From the NCBI RefSeq assembly GCF_001857945.1, contig NZ_CP017770.1, positions 1,612,001 through 1,676,000 of the forward strand: a DNA stretch of 64,000 nt, given 5' to 3'. Origin of the DNA: Paenibacillus crassostreae. GTDB lineage: Bacteria; Bacillota; Bacilli; Paenibacillales; Paenibacillaceae. Below the pieces are notes generated by a model that was not told where the DNA came from, ran no database searches, and worked only from the letters and a program-made list of their open reading frames with translations. Shown piece by piece: positions 44,043 through 53,561 of this stretch (position 1 is the first letter of the stretch; each line of letters begins with the position of its first letter). The position numbers were made by a program, and so were the translations under genes.

Positions 44043-45239
44043 ATGAAACGGAAAGGACTCTTACTTTGCATTCTCCTTATCCTGACTATATTGATAAGTG
44101 GTTGTTGGAGCCGTAGGGAATTGAATAACCTTGCTATAGGTGTAGGTTTGGCGATCGATAAATCAGGAGATAAATACAAAGTTTCCATTCAAGTTGTAGA
44201 ACCAAATGCAGTCTCAGGAAAACAAGGTGATGGCACTGCCCCTGTCACCATGTATCAAGCATCCGGAGACTCGATTTTACAAACCCTTAGGAGAATGACC
44301 ACCGTAAGCCCCCGTAGAATATATCTAGCTCATCTTCGAATGTTTGTGATCGGCGAATCATTGGCTAGAGAAGGAATCAGTGAGGTTCTTGATTTTCTAT
44401 CTAGAGAGCCTGAAATACGAAGTGACTTTTTCGTTGTTGTATCTAAAAAAGCTCAAGCTGAAGATACGCTAAAAATATTGACCAACCTAGAAAAAATACC
44501 TTCTGTCAGATTATTCTCAACTTTGGAGACCTCCGCGAAATACTGGGCTCCTTCAACAACAGTTACACTAGATAAGCTTATCTCTGAGCTTGTAAGTGAA
44601 GGGAAGCATCCGGTATTAACCGGTCTCAAAATTATTGGCAATCTAGAACAAGGACAAACCAAAAAAAATGTAGAAACCGTCATGTCTCCAGCAGATTTAC
44701 TGTACTCAGGATTAGCCGTGTTTAAAAATGATAAACTGATTGGTTGGCTAAATGACGAAGAAGGAAAAGCATATAACTACATTACAAATAACATTTCCGC
44801 TACAGTAGGGGTTACTCCCTGTCCTGAAGGAGGAACAGTATCATTAAGCATCATTAATTCAGACACTAAGGTTACAGGTATTATTCATAACGAAAGACCA
44901 CAAATCAATATCGAAGTGCTAATAGAGGGTAATGTGGGCGAAGCCCAATGCCAGATTGATCTGTCAGATCCTGAAGTCATTAAGGGCTTAGAGAAACGGA
45001 CGAATCAGATAACAGAAGAATTTATTGAGAAAACGATCAATCAGGTGCAACAAGAATTCAAAGTTGATATTTTTGGATTTGGAGAAGTCATTCGTCGCTC
45101 ACACCCTCAGGAATGGAAGGAGTTAAAAGAAAATTGGGATCAAAAATTCGTGAACATACCCGTTAACGTAAAAGTTAAGACCAATATTCACCATTTAGGA
45201 AAATTGTCTAACACTTTTTTAGAAAAGATGAAGAAATAA
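44043..45239 (+). CDS. spore germination lipoprotein, GerC-family C subunit
   Basis: 398 residues. Lipoprotein signal MKRKGLLLCILLILTILISG with lipobox ISGC, followed by the family signature CWSRRELNNLAIGVGLAID. The mature protein contains the three GerC domains (YLAHLRMFVIGESLAREGI, and the C-terminal EFKVDIFGFGEVIRRSHPQEW). It is the lipoprotein subunit of the receptor and sits 3 nt after the A gene. Confidence 0.95.
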   Translation: MKRKGLLLCILLILTILISGCWSRRELNNLAIGVGLAIDKSGDKYKVSIQVVEPNAVSGKQGDGTAPVTMYQASGDSILQTLRRMTTVSPRRIYLAHLRMFVIGESLAREGISEVLDFLSREPEIRSDFFVVVSKKAQAEDTLKILTNLEKIPSVRLFSTLETSAKYWAPSTTVTLDKLISELVSEGKHPVLTGLKIIGNLEQGQTKKNVETVMSPADLLYSGLAVFKNDKLIGWLNDEEGKAYNYITNNISATVGVTPCPEGGTVSLSIINSDTKVTGIIHNERPQINIEVLIEGNVGEAQCQIDLSDPEVIKGLEKRTNQITEEFIEKTINQVQQEFKVDIFGFGEVIRRSHPQEWKELKENWDQKFVNIPVNVKVKTNIHHLGKLSNTFLEKMKK

Positions 45240-45254
45240 AAGGAGATGATACTT

Positions 45255-45269
45255 ATGACCATGGAATAG
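45255..45269 (+). other. four-codon micro-ORF with strong ribosome binding site
   Basis: ATG ACC ATG GAA TAG, preceded by AGGAGAT, 15 nt after the gerC stop and 50 nt before the D subunit. Too short to be a gene; it could couple translation or be the remnant of a gene. Confidence 0.35.
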
Positions 45270-45319
45270 GCAGTTTACTAGTAGTCAGACTCAACCTCGA
45301 AGTTAAAGGAGCAATCTAC

Positions 45320-45553
45320 ATGCTGTCTATAGCAGGGATCCTTATCATTGTCAGTATTATCATAGCCATAGATGTTCCCCCTCTTGTAAGGAAGAAGTTA
45401 ATAAAAGAACTTTGGGTATTCTCTATTCTTCTATTATTCGGAACGATATTAGCTATTCTTCAAGCATTACATATCAAGATTCCCAATCCTTTGGATTGGA
45501 TGATTATTGTATACAAACCGATTGCTGATATGGTTGATATATGGTTAAAGTAG
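45320..45553 (+). CDS. small two-helix germination protein (D subunit-like)
   Basis: 77 residues with two membrane helices (about 3-20 and 30-52) and a short amphipathic tail. Small two-helix D subunits are known next to several Bacillus ger operons and modulate receptor activity. The position between the C and B genes of this operon and an AAAGGAG site support the assignment; I recognise the topology more than the sequence. Confidence 0.7.
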   Translation: MLSIAGILIIVSIIIAIDVPPLVRKKLIKELWVFSILLLFGTILAILQALHIKIPNPLDWMIIVYKPIADMVDIWLK

Positions 45554-45610
45554 CAACCAGACATTTGATATATTAGAGGTACTACTAATGTCAGAAATGG
45601 TGGAGATCTT

Positions 45611-46693
45611 ATGAAATTAGACCCCGGTAAAATAAGTTCACGGCAGTTCTCAATATTGATCTCTTTGTATATCATTGGGAGTGCCATTCTGAATATACCA
45701 TCTATGATAGGCTCCATAGCGAAACAAGATTCTTGGATATCAGCAACACTAGCCTTAGCCATCGGGTTGATCATTTTACCTTTATACATACATCTTGGCA
45801 ATCGATTCTCCCATGCTATCTTTTCATGGTATACCGAGAAAGTCTTGAGCAAATGGGTGGGACGGGTGGTTTCCCTTCTTTTTTTTGTATCCTATCCATT
45901 TCTTATTACTATCCTCTCCTTACGTAATGTTGGTGACTTTGTCACAATCGAAGTCATGACTGATACACCAATCCAAGCAATTCATTTCATGATGATCCTT
46001 GTCGTGATCATGGGTGTACGACTTGGGTTAGAACCATTGGCACGTACAGCAGAATTGTTCTTTCCCTTTGTCATTCTCCTCGTTCTCATCTTTACTCTGT
46101 TGGTATCCCCACAAATCGATATCCATAATATTCAACCTGTATTGGAGGAAGGATTCAAACCTGTGCTGAATGCATCACTCGTAGCCATCGCTTACCCTTT
46201 TGTCGAATCTGGTATCTTAATTGTATTGTTCCCACACGTTAATCGTTCACAACAGAATGGGAAATCGTTATTTACTGGTATCCTTATAGGGGGACTCTTC
46301 CTAGTTATCGTGACGATCCTCTCCACGTTAGTCTTAGGGGAAGATATGGCAAACAGACTCTATCCAAGTTATACACTTGCAAAAAAAATCAGTATAGGTA
46401 ATTTTCTAGAACGGATCGAAGTCATCATAGCAGTGATTTGGATTGTTACCATTTTTATTCGAGTTACCCTTTTATTTTATGTGTCCATTATAGGAATAGC
46501 GCAAACCTTGAACTTAAAGGAGTACCGTTTCTTGATATACCCAATGGCTATCATACTAATTACCTTTTCTCAGATTGTTTTTCCGAATACAGCTTATTTC
46601 CAATCGTTCACACCGACCTGGACTATTCATGCGTTGATCATGGGCTTCTGTTTTCCCTTAGTATTGTGGGTGATCGGTAGCTTTAAGAAATAG
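45611..46693 (+). CDS. spore germination protein, GerB-family B subunit (permease-like)
   Basis: 360 residues, about ten membrane helices of the APC-like spore_permease family. The N-terminus KISSRQFSILISLYIIGSAI and the block LEPLARTAELFFPFVILLV are typical. It is the transporter-like, ligand-binding subunit of the germinant receptor. It closes the operon, 57 nt after the D-like gene. Confidence 0.94.
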   Translation: MKLDPGKISSRQFSILISLYIIGSAILNIPSMIGSIAKQDSWISATLALAIGLIILPLYIHLGNRFSHAIFSWYTEKVLSKWVGRVVSLLFFVSYPFLITILSLRNVGDFVTIEVMTDTPIQAIHFMMILVVIMGVRLGLEPLARTAELFFPFVILLVLIFTLLVSPQIDIHNIQPVLEEGFKPVLNASLVAIAYPFVESGILIVLFPHVNRSQQNGKSLFTGILIGGLFLVIVTILSTLVLGEDMANRLYPSYTLAKKISIGNFLERIEVIIAVIWIVTIFIRVTLLFYVSIIGIAQTLNLKEYRFLIYPMAIILITFSQIVFPNTAYFQSFTPTWTIHALIMGFCFPLVLWVIGSFKK

Positions 46694-46744
46694 GGTATAA
46701 TGAAATAATAGACTTATAAATAGATTATTTAAGGAGAGAATTCC

Positions 46745-47545
46745 ATGTACAAACTGATTGCGATCGATATCGACGACACATTAATTAACGATGACAAGGA
46801 AGTATTGCCTTCCACACAAGAGGCCCTCGAGCAAGCTGTGGCCAAAGATGTTGTCGTTACACTTGCTACGGGACGTGCTTATGCCTCTGCGAAGAATGTT
46901 GCGCGCCAGACTGGATTAAATGTTCCTATTATCACCTATCAAGGAGCTCTTATTAAGAATCTCTTGGATGAGAAAGTCCTTTATGAACGTTTTGTGCCCG
47001 CTGACGCTGCTCATAAGCTTTTTGAATATTGTATAGAGCATAATCTACATCTTCAGGTCTATATAGATGACAAACTATATGCAAGAGAAGAAAACCAGAA
47101 GCTAATCGATTACTGTAAGCTGAACAGAACCCCTTACTTTATTGAACCAGATTTTCTCAAAATGGTAGAACAACCTACACCCAAAATGCTCATTATTGAT
47201 GAACCTGCCTATTTAGATGAAATAGCTCCTGTATTAAGAGAGTTATTAGGAGATCAAGTCCATATTACGAAATCCAAACCGAACTTTTTGGAAATTATGC
47301 ATCATGAAGGTACAAAAGGTCATGCGCTTACCTTCTTGGCGAAGCATTTCAACGTGGAACTCTCTGAGACAATTGCCATTGGAGACTCTTGGAATGACCA
47401 TGAGATGTTAGAAGTCGCTGGACTTGGTGTCGCTATGGGGAATGCTATTCCTGCCCTTAAGGAAATCGCGAATTATGTGACGTTAAGCAATAACGAAGAT
47501 GGCATCAAGCATGTCATTGAGAAGTTTGTATTGAATGTGGAGTGA
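46745..47545 (+). CDS. HAD-superfamily Cof-type phosphatase
   Basis: 266 residues. Motif I is IAIDIDDTLINDD with the nucleophile Asp8 (residues 5-17), motif III TKSKPNFLEIMHHEGTKGHAL with the Lys, and motif IV ETIAIGDSWNDHEMLEVAG. The C2-type cap between is that of the Cof/YidA group, which act on sugar phosphates, PLP or flavin mononucleotide. GAGAGA site before the ATG. Substrate not predictable. Confidence 0.93.
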   Translation: MYKLIAIDIDDTLINDDKEVLPSTQEALEQAVAKDVVVTLATGRAYASAKNVARQTGLNVPIITYQGALIKNLLDEKVLYERFVPADAAHKLFEYCIEHNLHLQVYIDDKLYAREENQKLIDYCKLNRTPYFIEPDFLKMVEQPTPKMLIIDEPAYLDEIAPVLRELLGDQVHITKSKPNFLEIMHHEGTKGHALTFLAKHFNVELSETIAIGDSWNDHEMLEVAGLGVAMGNAIPALKEIANYVTLSNNEDGIKHVIEKFVLNVE

Positions 47546-47612
47546 GTGAATAAATAGATACGCTCCTATTCTAGATCGATCTATGTAAACAACGACCACA
47601 ATGAAGTACAAT

Positions 47613-47649
47613 AAACCATCCACTGCATCGATGTGTGGATGGTTTTTTT
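47613..47649 (+). terminator. terminator of the HAD phosphatase gene
   Basis: AAACCATCCAC (47613-47623) pairs with GTGGATGGTTT (47634-47644) and is followed by TTTTT. Confidence 0.93.
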
Positions 47650-47666
47650 GTTCTTCGAACTGTCTT

Positions 47667-48941
47667 TTATTTCGATTCTTTTTTCTCCGGCTTAATCGCT
47701 ATTAGTGTTGCAATCGCTGCTAGAACACTTAATCCGCTTAGGATATAAAATAGGTAATTCTCAGTATACTTCATCATAATGGCCATAACAGGTGGCCCAG
47801 AAGCCACACCGCCAAATCTCATCGAGCTGTAAATGGATGTAACAGACCCGCGTTCCTTCTTCTCAATTCCAGATGTAATTAACGCATCCAAAGAGGGTAA
47901 TCCTACCCCAATCCCAATACCACTTAACGTAAATAAGGTTACTATGAACCATAGCGATTTAGAAAAGCTTAGTGTCGCTATCGAGGCAGCTAACAAGACA
48001 ATACCCCCAAATGTGATCCATTTCATGAGGACTTTATTTTCTTTAATGACCTTCCCTGTAATATAAGAGGCAATACATAACCCCCCTAATGGGATGGCAA
48101 GTAAAAGCCCCTTTTTCACACCTTTGATGTGATGAACCTTTTCCAAGATATCGGACAAATAGAATAATACTGCAAATAACACAAACATTAAAATAATTCC
48201 AATTACAAATACAGCGAAGAGCCATTTCCAGTTGTTTTTGAAAGTATTTTTAATGCTGGCTATAAACTTTTTGAAAGGAATGAAATCTTGGTCTTTTTTT
48301 GGGGGTTTCACCAAGAAAAACATGAGTACAATTGAAATTAAACAAAATACTGGAATAGAGAAAAAAGGGAGATACCAAAAAAATCCTGCTAAAAAAGCAC
48401 CTAAAACAGGACTTAATACTTTTCCAAGCGTGTTGGATGTTTCGATGAGACCTAATGAGCTACTCACTTCCTCATCCGTTTTGAACATGTCACCCACGAG
48501 TGGCAGTACAATCGGGAATGCTCCAGCAGCCCCAACCCCTTGAAAAGCACGCCCTATTAAAATAATCCAATAAGGGTTATCCATCTTCCAGCCAGCCCAT
48601 GCAGAAATAAGTCCACCAATAGCTGCAATAATTAGGCTTGGAATGATTACCTTCTTCCTACCTATACGGTCAGATAAGAATCCTGCAATGGGTATTAGTA
48701 TGATCGCTACAATCGAATAGACTGTAATAATCATACTGGATTGAAAAGAAGATATTCCTAGTTCATGTTCCATAGCTGGAAGCACTGGAATAAGCATCGA
48801 GTTCCCCAGCGTCATAACAAGCGGAATAGATGAAATGGATATAATAGCCCATTTTTGATTATTCGGTTTCCCCCTTGATTTCTTCGAACCATTTCTCGCT
48901 ATCACAGCCCGATTATTATCTTCTTGTCCCAATGATTGCAC
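47667..48941 (-). CDS. MFS transporter (DHA1-type, probable drug or metabolite efflux)
   Basis: 424 residues, twelve membrane helices. Motif A is visible in loop 2-3 (GFLSDRIGRKKVI) and motif C-like glycine-rich sequence GAFLAGFFWYLP in helix 5. A hydrophilic loop of about 40 residues separates the halves. Export of drugs is likely but unproven. The start is uncertain: the GTG at 48941 is only two bases from an AAAAGGG site, and the TTG three codons later is better spaced. The orientation is tail-to-tail with the HAD gene. Confidence 0.88.
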   Translation of the reverse strand: MQSLGQEDNNRAVIARNGSKKSRGKPNNQKWAIISISSIPLVMTLGNSMLIPVLPAMEHELGISSFQSSMIITVYSIVAIILIPIAGFLSDRIGRKKVIIPSLIIAAIGGLISAWAGWKMDNPYWIILIGRAFQGVGAAGAFPIVLPLVGDMFKTDEEVSSSLGLIETSNTLGKVLSPVLGAFLAGFFWYLPFFSIPVFCLISIVLMFFLVKPPKKDQDFIPFKKFIASIKNTFKNNWKWLFAVFVIGIILMFVLFAVLFYLSDILEKVHHIKGVKKGLLLAIPLGGLCIASYITGKVIKENKVLMKWITFGGIVLLAASIATLSFSKSLWFIVTLFTLSGIGIGVGLPSLDALITSGIEKKERGSVTSIYSSMRFGGVASGPPVMAIMMKYTENYLFYILSGLSVLAAIATLIAIKPEKKESK

Positions 48942-49035
48942 GCCCTTTTGTTCATATTTTTCCGAAGGTTTAACCTAATTTTCAGAGATCACACTAAGCT
49001 TAATATGGACTTTTATAGGATAGATTATCAATCAT

Positions 49036-50412
49036 TTACGATGCTCTTTCCTTATTCCAGACCTTTCTCTTCATAATTATTGTGGCAATTGCAATTAGGG
49101 CAATAAATAACAGACTAACAAAGAATCCCGGACGTATATGTTTCTCGAGCAAAGTTCCACTTACAGCCATCGCCATGAGCAATAGGCCCACCCATGCAAG
49201 AATTTTACTCCACACTTTTTCTTTTAAAATTTTGAAGGACGACAAAATAATGAAGACCCAGTTATACAATATTAAAATACCGGCCGAAGTTGTAATATAT
49301 TCGTATATCTTTCCTGGTAATAACAATGCAGTAATTATTGAAGCTAACAAACCAATCGTTGCAAGCACTAGAGATGCAAAGGGTAATTTTTTAAACTTTA
49401 ATTTCTTTGCGAATAGTTTAGGCGCGTTTCCATCCTTGGCTATCGTTACTAAAAGATTCGTCACACCAAATAATGAAGCAGTCATCGTAGAAAACCCAGC
49501 GAGGATTATGGCCCCATTAAATACATGTGGAAAAAAAGCAAGCTGAAAACTATCCATTGCTGTAACAAAAGGGCTTTCTTTTTCAGTAAATGCCTCAATC
49601 GTTGCCATCGTTACTGCTAAGCCCATAGATATAACATAAATAATGGTCAGAACAATAAGCATAATCGTCCCTGCTTTCGGTGCATCTTCTTTCTTTTTTA
49701 GCTGCATCGCCATCAGACCAATGACCTCTATTCCTCCAAATGCATAAAATGCATAAATAAGTGATGTCCAAAATCCTTTCATCCCCTTTGGGAATAGCTC
49801 ACTAAAGGTATTTGGAAATGATGGTGGTTCCCCGCCTTTGAGACCAAACCAACCGAATACAGCACTTACCGCTAAAATAATAAACATGACGATCGCTGCA
49901 GTCTTAATCACTGCAAGGACGTTCTCAACCCGATCGAATCCCTTCGTTCCAAATAACACGACAACAATTGCTAAAATCGCGTATCCTGATGCAAATATCC
50001 AAAGTGGGGCCTTTGGAAACCAAAATTGCGATAATATCGCGAGCGCAGTCAATTGGCTACCCATAATAAGAATATTGGAAGACCAATAATTCCAACCACA
50101 GCTAAATCCTGCCCAGCGCCCAAATGCTTTATCAGCATAGTAACAAAAAGAGCCTTCCTGAGGGTCTGCGGCTGTCATTTTGGCAAGTAAATTATAGACG
50201 ATATATGTTCCTAATGCAGCTAGAATAAATGAAAAAACAATGGAAGGTCCCGTTGTCTGTATACCAATCGTTGATCCGAGAAAATAACCCGTTCCAATTG
50301 TGCAACCAACACCGATTAATGACAACTGCCACCATTGCATGTCCCCTTGCTCAACACCATCCTTACTTGAGCTTTCCTCCTCACTACCTGAGCCGCAATT
50401 AGCTTCTTTCAT
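49036..50412 (-). CDS. amino acid permease (APC family)
   Basis: 458 residues, about twelve helices. The first helix carries IGVGCTIGTGYFLGSTIGIQTTGP, matching the unwound substrate-binding GxG motif of APC permeases. It is preceded by an acidic, Ser-rich N-terminal tail of about 25 residues. An AGGAGGG site lies upstream of the ATG. The MFS gene follows after 94 nt and may be cotranscribed. Substrate unknown. Confidence 0.92.
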   Translation of the reverse strand: MKEANCGSGSEEESSSKDGVEQGDMQWWQLSLIGVGCTIGTGYFLGSTIGIQTTGPSIVFSFILAALGTYIVYNLLAKMTAADPQEGSFCYYADKAFGRWAGFSCGWNYWSSNILIMGSQLTALAILSQFWFPKAPLWIFASGYAILAIVVVLFGTKGFDRVENVLAVIKTAAIVMFIILAVSAVFGWFGLKGGEPPSFPNTFSELFPKGMKGFWTSLIYAFYAFGGIEVIGLMAMQLKKKEDAPKAGTIMLIVLTIIYVISMGLAVTMATIEAFTEKESPFVTAMDSFQLAFFPHVFNGAIILAGFSTMTASLFGVTNLLVTIAKDGNAPKLFAKKLKFKKLPFASLVLATIGLLASIITALLLPGKIYEYITTSAGILILYNWVFIILSSFKILKEKVWSKILAWVGLLLMAMAVSGTLLEKHIRPGFFVSLLFIALIAIATIIMKRKVWNKERAS

Positions 50413-50529
50413 CGTGAAATCCCTCCTACCATAAGTCTTAGTATTGTTAACACAACACTAAATTATGATGGGGAAAGGTGGGAGTTAGAAGGATAAATAA
50501 TGATCTCTTGTATGATAAATATAAAAAAT

Positions 50530-50554
50530 CCACAAGAAGGTTGCTTTCTTGTGG
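50530..50554 (-). terminator. terminator of the M50-type protease gene
   Basis: CCACAAGAA (50530-50538) pairs with TTCTTGTGG (50546-50554). On the minus strand it is followed by ATTTTTTATATTT. Confidence 0.92.
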
Positions 50555-50624
50555 CTTAAATAAAATATGCGATAAATGACCACTGGATCCTTCACCTTCA
50601 AAACGGATATGCAGGATGCCCTCT

Positions 50625-51704
50625 TTACAGATCAATATTTCCCACATTATGAACCATAAACATCATCCCTATCAGCACTACAGCGAGTAAAGCATAACTG
50701 AACCCGAATTTATAGCGAGATGATAATGGAACTTCATAATACTTATCATTCTCATACCGCGAATATTCCACTTTACAGTTCAGCTTGATATGATATCCCT
50801 CTGGCAATTGCTGATGCTCTAAACCCGTTACATGGACTCTCTTAATGATCCCTTGTTGTGGCATCGAGATTCTTCCTTTGAAATCTATCCCTACCCACTC
50901 TACCGTCACATATTGTCGTTGATCGTCCAGATTACAATATGTGCAGAAAGGCAACTCTCTTTTATGTTCAGGTCCAGGAATAGCTATACCTTGAGTATAA
51001 AGATGTTCTACTGGCACTATAAAACTTGCGCCGAAGGATTCCACAATTACATTTCTGCGTCCCTTGACATACTTCTTATATAAATCATAAGCAAATAAAG
51101 CCCATATAATAAAGAAAAGTATCGAACGCATATAAATAATGACGCCTAACCCACCAATTAACCCCACGAGCCATAACCAACGAGAGACTGCGGTAGCGAT
51201 CCGTCCACCATCTAATGGATGGATAGGTAATAGGTTGATCAAATTTAGAAAAAAGCCTACATAAGCTAAGGAATATAATAAAGGACTATCCGTATAATAC
51301 GCTACTATGAATACAGCTATTGCTCCAATGGTTCCTAATATAGGCCCACCCATGGCTATATATGCCTCTGTCTTCGCATCTTGCGGATGCTTTTTCAAGC
51401 CGATCATGGCCCCTAGAAAAGGAATAAATAAAGGTGCAGAGACTGGAAGTCCTTTTTGTTTAGCCGCAATGACATGACCCATCTCATGAATGAATAACAG
51501 CAAGACAATTCCCATAGCAAATTGCCATGGATAGATCAATGCATAAGCACCTATTGATGCTACCATTGAGAATATAGCTCCACCAAACTTACCAAATTTC
51601 AGAAGTGCTAATAAAGACTTTCCTTTTATCAGCAGAAATGTTAACGCACTACCTATATACCACAATCGTGAATCTTTTTTCTTCTCTGTTTTCCCCAAAG
51701 TCAT
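50625..51704 (-). CDS. site-2-type membrane metalloprotease (M50 family)
   Basis: 359 residues from the ATG at 51704, which has a GGAGGAG site; a longer reading to 51722 lacks one. The zinc motif HEMGH is at residues 73-77 (in FIHEMGHVIAA) and the third ligand in INLLPIHPLDGGR is Asp165. About six membrane helices lie between 20 and 220. Residues 225-330 form a beta-rich soluble domain, then a last helix (about 337-357). It may cut membrane proteins in signalling, as SpoIVFB and RseP do. The end of the gene overlaps the AraC gene's downstream side with a 22-nt gap. Confidence 0.9.
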   Translation of the reverse strand: MTLGKTEKKKDSRLWYIGSALTFLLIKGKSLLALLKFGKFGGAIFSMVASIGAYALIYPWQFAMGIVLLLFIHEMGHVIAAKQKGLPVSAPLFIPFLGAMIGLKKHPQDAKTEAYIAMGGPILGTIGAIAVFIVAYYTDSPLLYSLAYVGFFLNLINLLPIHPLDGGRIATAVSRWLWLVGLIGGLGVIIYMRSILFFIIWALFAYDLYKKYVKGRRNVIVESFGASFIVPVEHLYTQGIAIPGPEHKRELPFCTYCNLDDQRQYVTVEWVGIDFKGRISMPQQGIIKRVHVTGLEHQQLPEGYHIKLNCKVEYSRYENDKYYEVPLSSRYKFGFSYALLAVVLIGMMFMVHNVGNIDL

Positions 51705-51726
51705 AGTCTCCTCCATCCTCATTTAT

Positions 51727-52737
51727 CTATGAAATGATACCAGCCCGATATTCTCCTGGTGTTAATCCTGTCCACTTTTTAAAAGCACTTTGGAAAGCGC
51801 TCGGCTCTGAGTAATGAAGAAGATAGGCAATCTCCCCCACTCTATATTCTGGTTTAGCTAAATAACCAATGGCAAGCTCTTTTCGAACGGCATTAACTAA
51901 CCGGTTATAAGACATGCCCTCCTGCATCAACTTACTTTGTAAAGTCCTTGAACTCATGTTAAAAGCCTGCGCTGTTTCTTGTAATGTCGGTGAGAATGAT
52001 GGCATGCATGTAATAATCCACTTGTATAATTGATCCGATAACCGTTGTCCCTGCGTCAATTTGTTACTTGCTTCCAATGCAATCGTCTCGAATACCCCCA
52101 GTAAACGCGGGTCTGCGTAAAGAATAGGATAATCCAAGACTTCTTTATCTATATGCATGATGTTAAACTCTTGTCCGAATAAGGGTTTAACGCCAAAAAC
52201 AGATATATACTCGTTAACTTCATTCGGAGTAGCGTGCTGGAATTGCAATGCTTGTATAGGAATCATTCTACAACTTAATCTAAATATCAAGTGATAAATT
52301 GAACTAACCATGTCTTCGGCGCAGTGTCGTGCAAATGGTTTGAGTGGATTTCTAGAGACCATCTGAATAATAGCGCAATCCTGATCCACTTTCCAGTTAA
52401 GGTTGTAGTCGTTAGAGACAATGACATTATACTTTTGATATGCGGTCAAAGCTTGAGAAATAGTTCCCGAATGCAGCATAACATAACCTAGTACACCCAT
52501 ATCAGTAATATCCACGCTCTGCCCTTGATGTAAACCGAAATATTCATCCTGCATTAAGGTAGCGGCCAGTTCATACAAGTGTTCAAAATCTTTCTCAGGA
52601 ATACGTGCTTCACCGTCTTTGAGGATATTGGCATCTATAGATGCAGAACTCAGAAAAGACTCTATATCATATCCATTAACCATGAGGGTTTTGATAATAG
52701 GAAGAAGAAGGGATACAGATACACCATAATTTATCAT
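51727..52737 (-). CDS. AraC-family regulator with arabinose-binding-type N-terminal domain
   Basis: 336 residues from the ATG at 52737, preceded by AAGGAGGG; the longer reading to 52788 has no site. Residues 1-200 resemble the PF12625 domain found in OruR/ArgR-like AraC regulators (GQSVDITDMGVLGYVMLHSGTISQAL). The C-terminal HTH pair ends in YSEPSAFQSAFKKWTGLTPGEYR. It is divergent from the NAD(P)H oxidoreductase gene and probably regulates it. Confidence 0.9.
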   Translation of the reverse strand: MINYGVSVSLLLPIIKTLMVNGYDIESFLSSASIDANILKDGEARIPEKDFEHLYELAATLMQDEYFGLHQGQSVDITDMGVLGYVMLHSGTISQALTAYQKYNVIVSNDYNLNWKVDQDCAIIQMVSRNPLKPFARHCAEDMVSSIYHLIFRLSCRMIPIQALQFQHATPNEVNEYISVFGVKPLFGQEFNIMHIDKEVLDYPILYADPRLLGVFETIALEASNKLTQGQRLSDQLYKWIITCMPSFSPTLQETAQAFNMSSRTLQSKLMQEGMSYNRLVNAVRKELAIGYLAKPEYRVGEIAYLLHYSEPSAFQSAFKKWTGLTPGEYRAGIIS

Positions 52738-52901
52738 ACAATTTCCCTCCTTAGCGCAAATGAATACAATTGCTGCGTATATCATCATTTGCAGTCATCT
52801 ATCTTCAGTTTAATATGTATATAAAGTTGATTGCACACACTTATCTTATCATGAACCTGTCTGGATGAATATGTTAGAGACCCAACTGAGGAGGAATTAC
52901 T

Positions 52902-53483
52902 ATTAAACCAAAGATTGTAGTCATCATCGGACATCCCCACGGTGACAGCTATTGTGCTGCACTAGCAACCGCTTATATACAAGCGGCTACCAAGAGTGGA
53001 GCGAGCGTACGCGTGATTGACTTAAGTACCATTCAATTTGACCCAAATCTAAGATACGGTTACCACCAAAGAATGGAACTTGAAGAAGATCTAATTATTG
53101 CCCGTGAGGCGATTACTTGGGCAGACCATCTTGTCTTTGTCTATCCCACTTGGTGGGGCACAATGCCTGCCATCTTGAAGGGATTTATCGATCGTACTTT
53201 CCTACCTGGATTTGCTTTCAAATATCGTCCCAACTCGATGCTTTGGGATAAATTACTAAAAGGGAAATCTGCCCATCTTATTGTTACAATGGACACCCCC
53301 TCATGGTACAATCGTTTCGTATATAAACAAGCTGGGCACCGTGTTATGAAGCGGGCAACCCTGCAATTCTGTGGTGTGAACCCCGTTCGTGTTACCGATA
53401 TTGGTCCTGTTAAATCCCTATCCAACGAACAGCGTCAGAAATGGATAACTAGAATCGAAAAGCTCGGTTCATCATTTGCTTAA
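52902..53483 (+). CDS. flavodoxin-fold NAD(P)H oxidoreductase (MdaB/YrkL-like), apparently ATT start
   Basis: 193 residues from ATT at 52902. The opening KPKIVVIIGHPHGDSYCAAL is the FMN/FAD-binding loop of the NQO1/MdaB family; FVYPTWWGTMPAILKGFIDRTFLPGFAF is the flavin-contact region. The reading frame has a stop (TGA, 52887-52889) just upstream and no ATG, GTG or TTG until a GTG at 53013, which would cut off the flavin loop. A GAGGAGG site lies seven bases before the ATT. It reduces quinones or nitro-compounds in the cytosol. Divergent from an AraC regulator; terminator after. Confidence 0.85.
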   Translation: MKPKIVVIIGHPHGDSYCAALATAYIQAATKSGASVRVIDLSTIQFDPNLRYGYHQRMELEEDLIIAREAITWADHLVFVYPTWWGTMPAILKGFIDRTFLPGFAFKYRPNSMLWDKLLKGKSAHLIVTMDTPSWYNRFVYKQAGHRVMKRATLQFCGVNPVRVTDIGPVKSLSNEQRQKWITRIEKLGSSFA

Positions 53484-53496
53484 ACTTATTCATTCT

Positions 53497-53537
53497 AAAA
53501 AGGGAACCGTCCTTATAAAAGCGACGGTTCCCTTTTT
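53497..53537. terminator. bidirectional terminator
   Basis: AAAAAGGGAACCGTC (53497-53511) pairs perfectly with GACGGTTCCCTTTTT (53523-53537). It separates the oxidoreductase from the convergent GH4 gene. Confidence 0.95.
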
Positions 53538-53561
53538 CAAATGAATAGTACTCCAATACTG

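Noticed and set aside
49082..49546. Plus-strand ORF of 154 codons opposite the amino acid permease
   Set aside because: Shadow ORF; the permease on the other strand is clearly the real gene.
53013..53483. Oxidoreductase starting at the GTG at 53013
   Set aside because: This would remove the flavin-binding N-terminus, and the GTG lacks a ribosome binding site; the ATT at 52902 has a perfect one.
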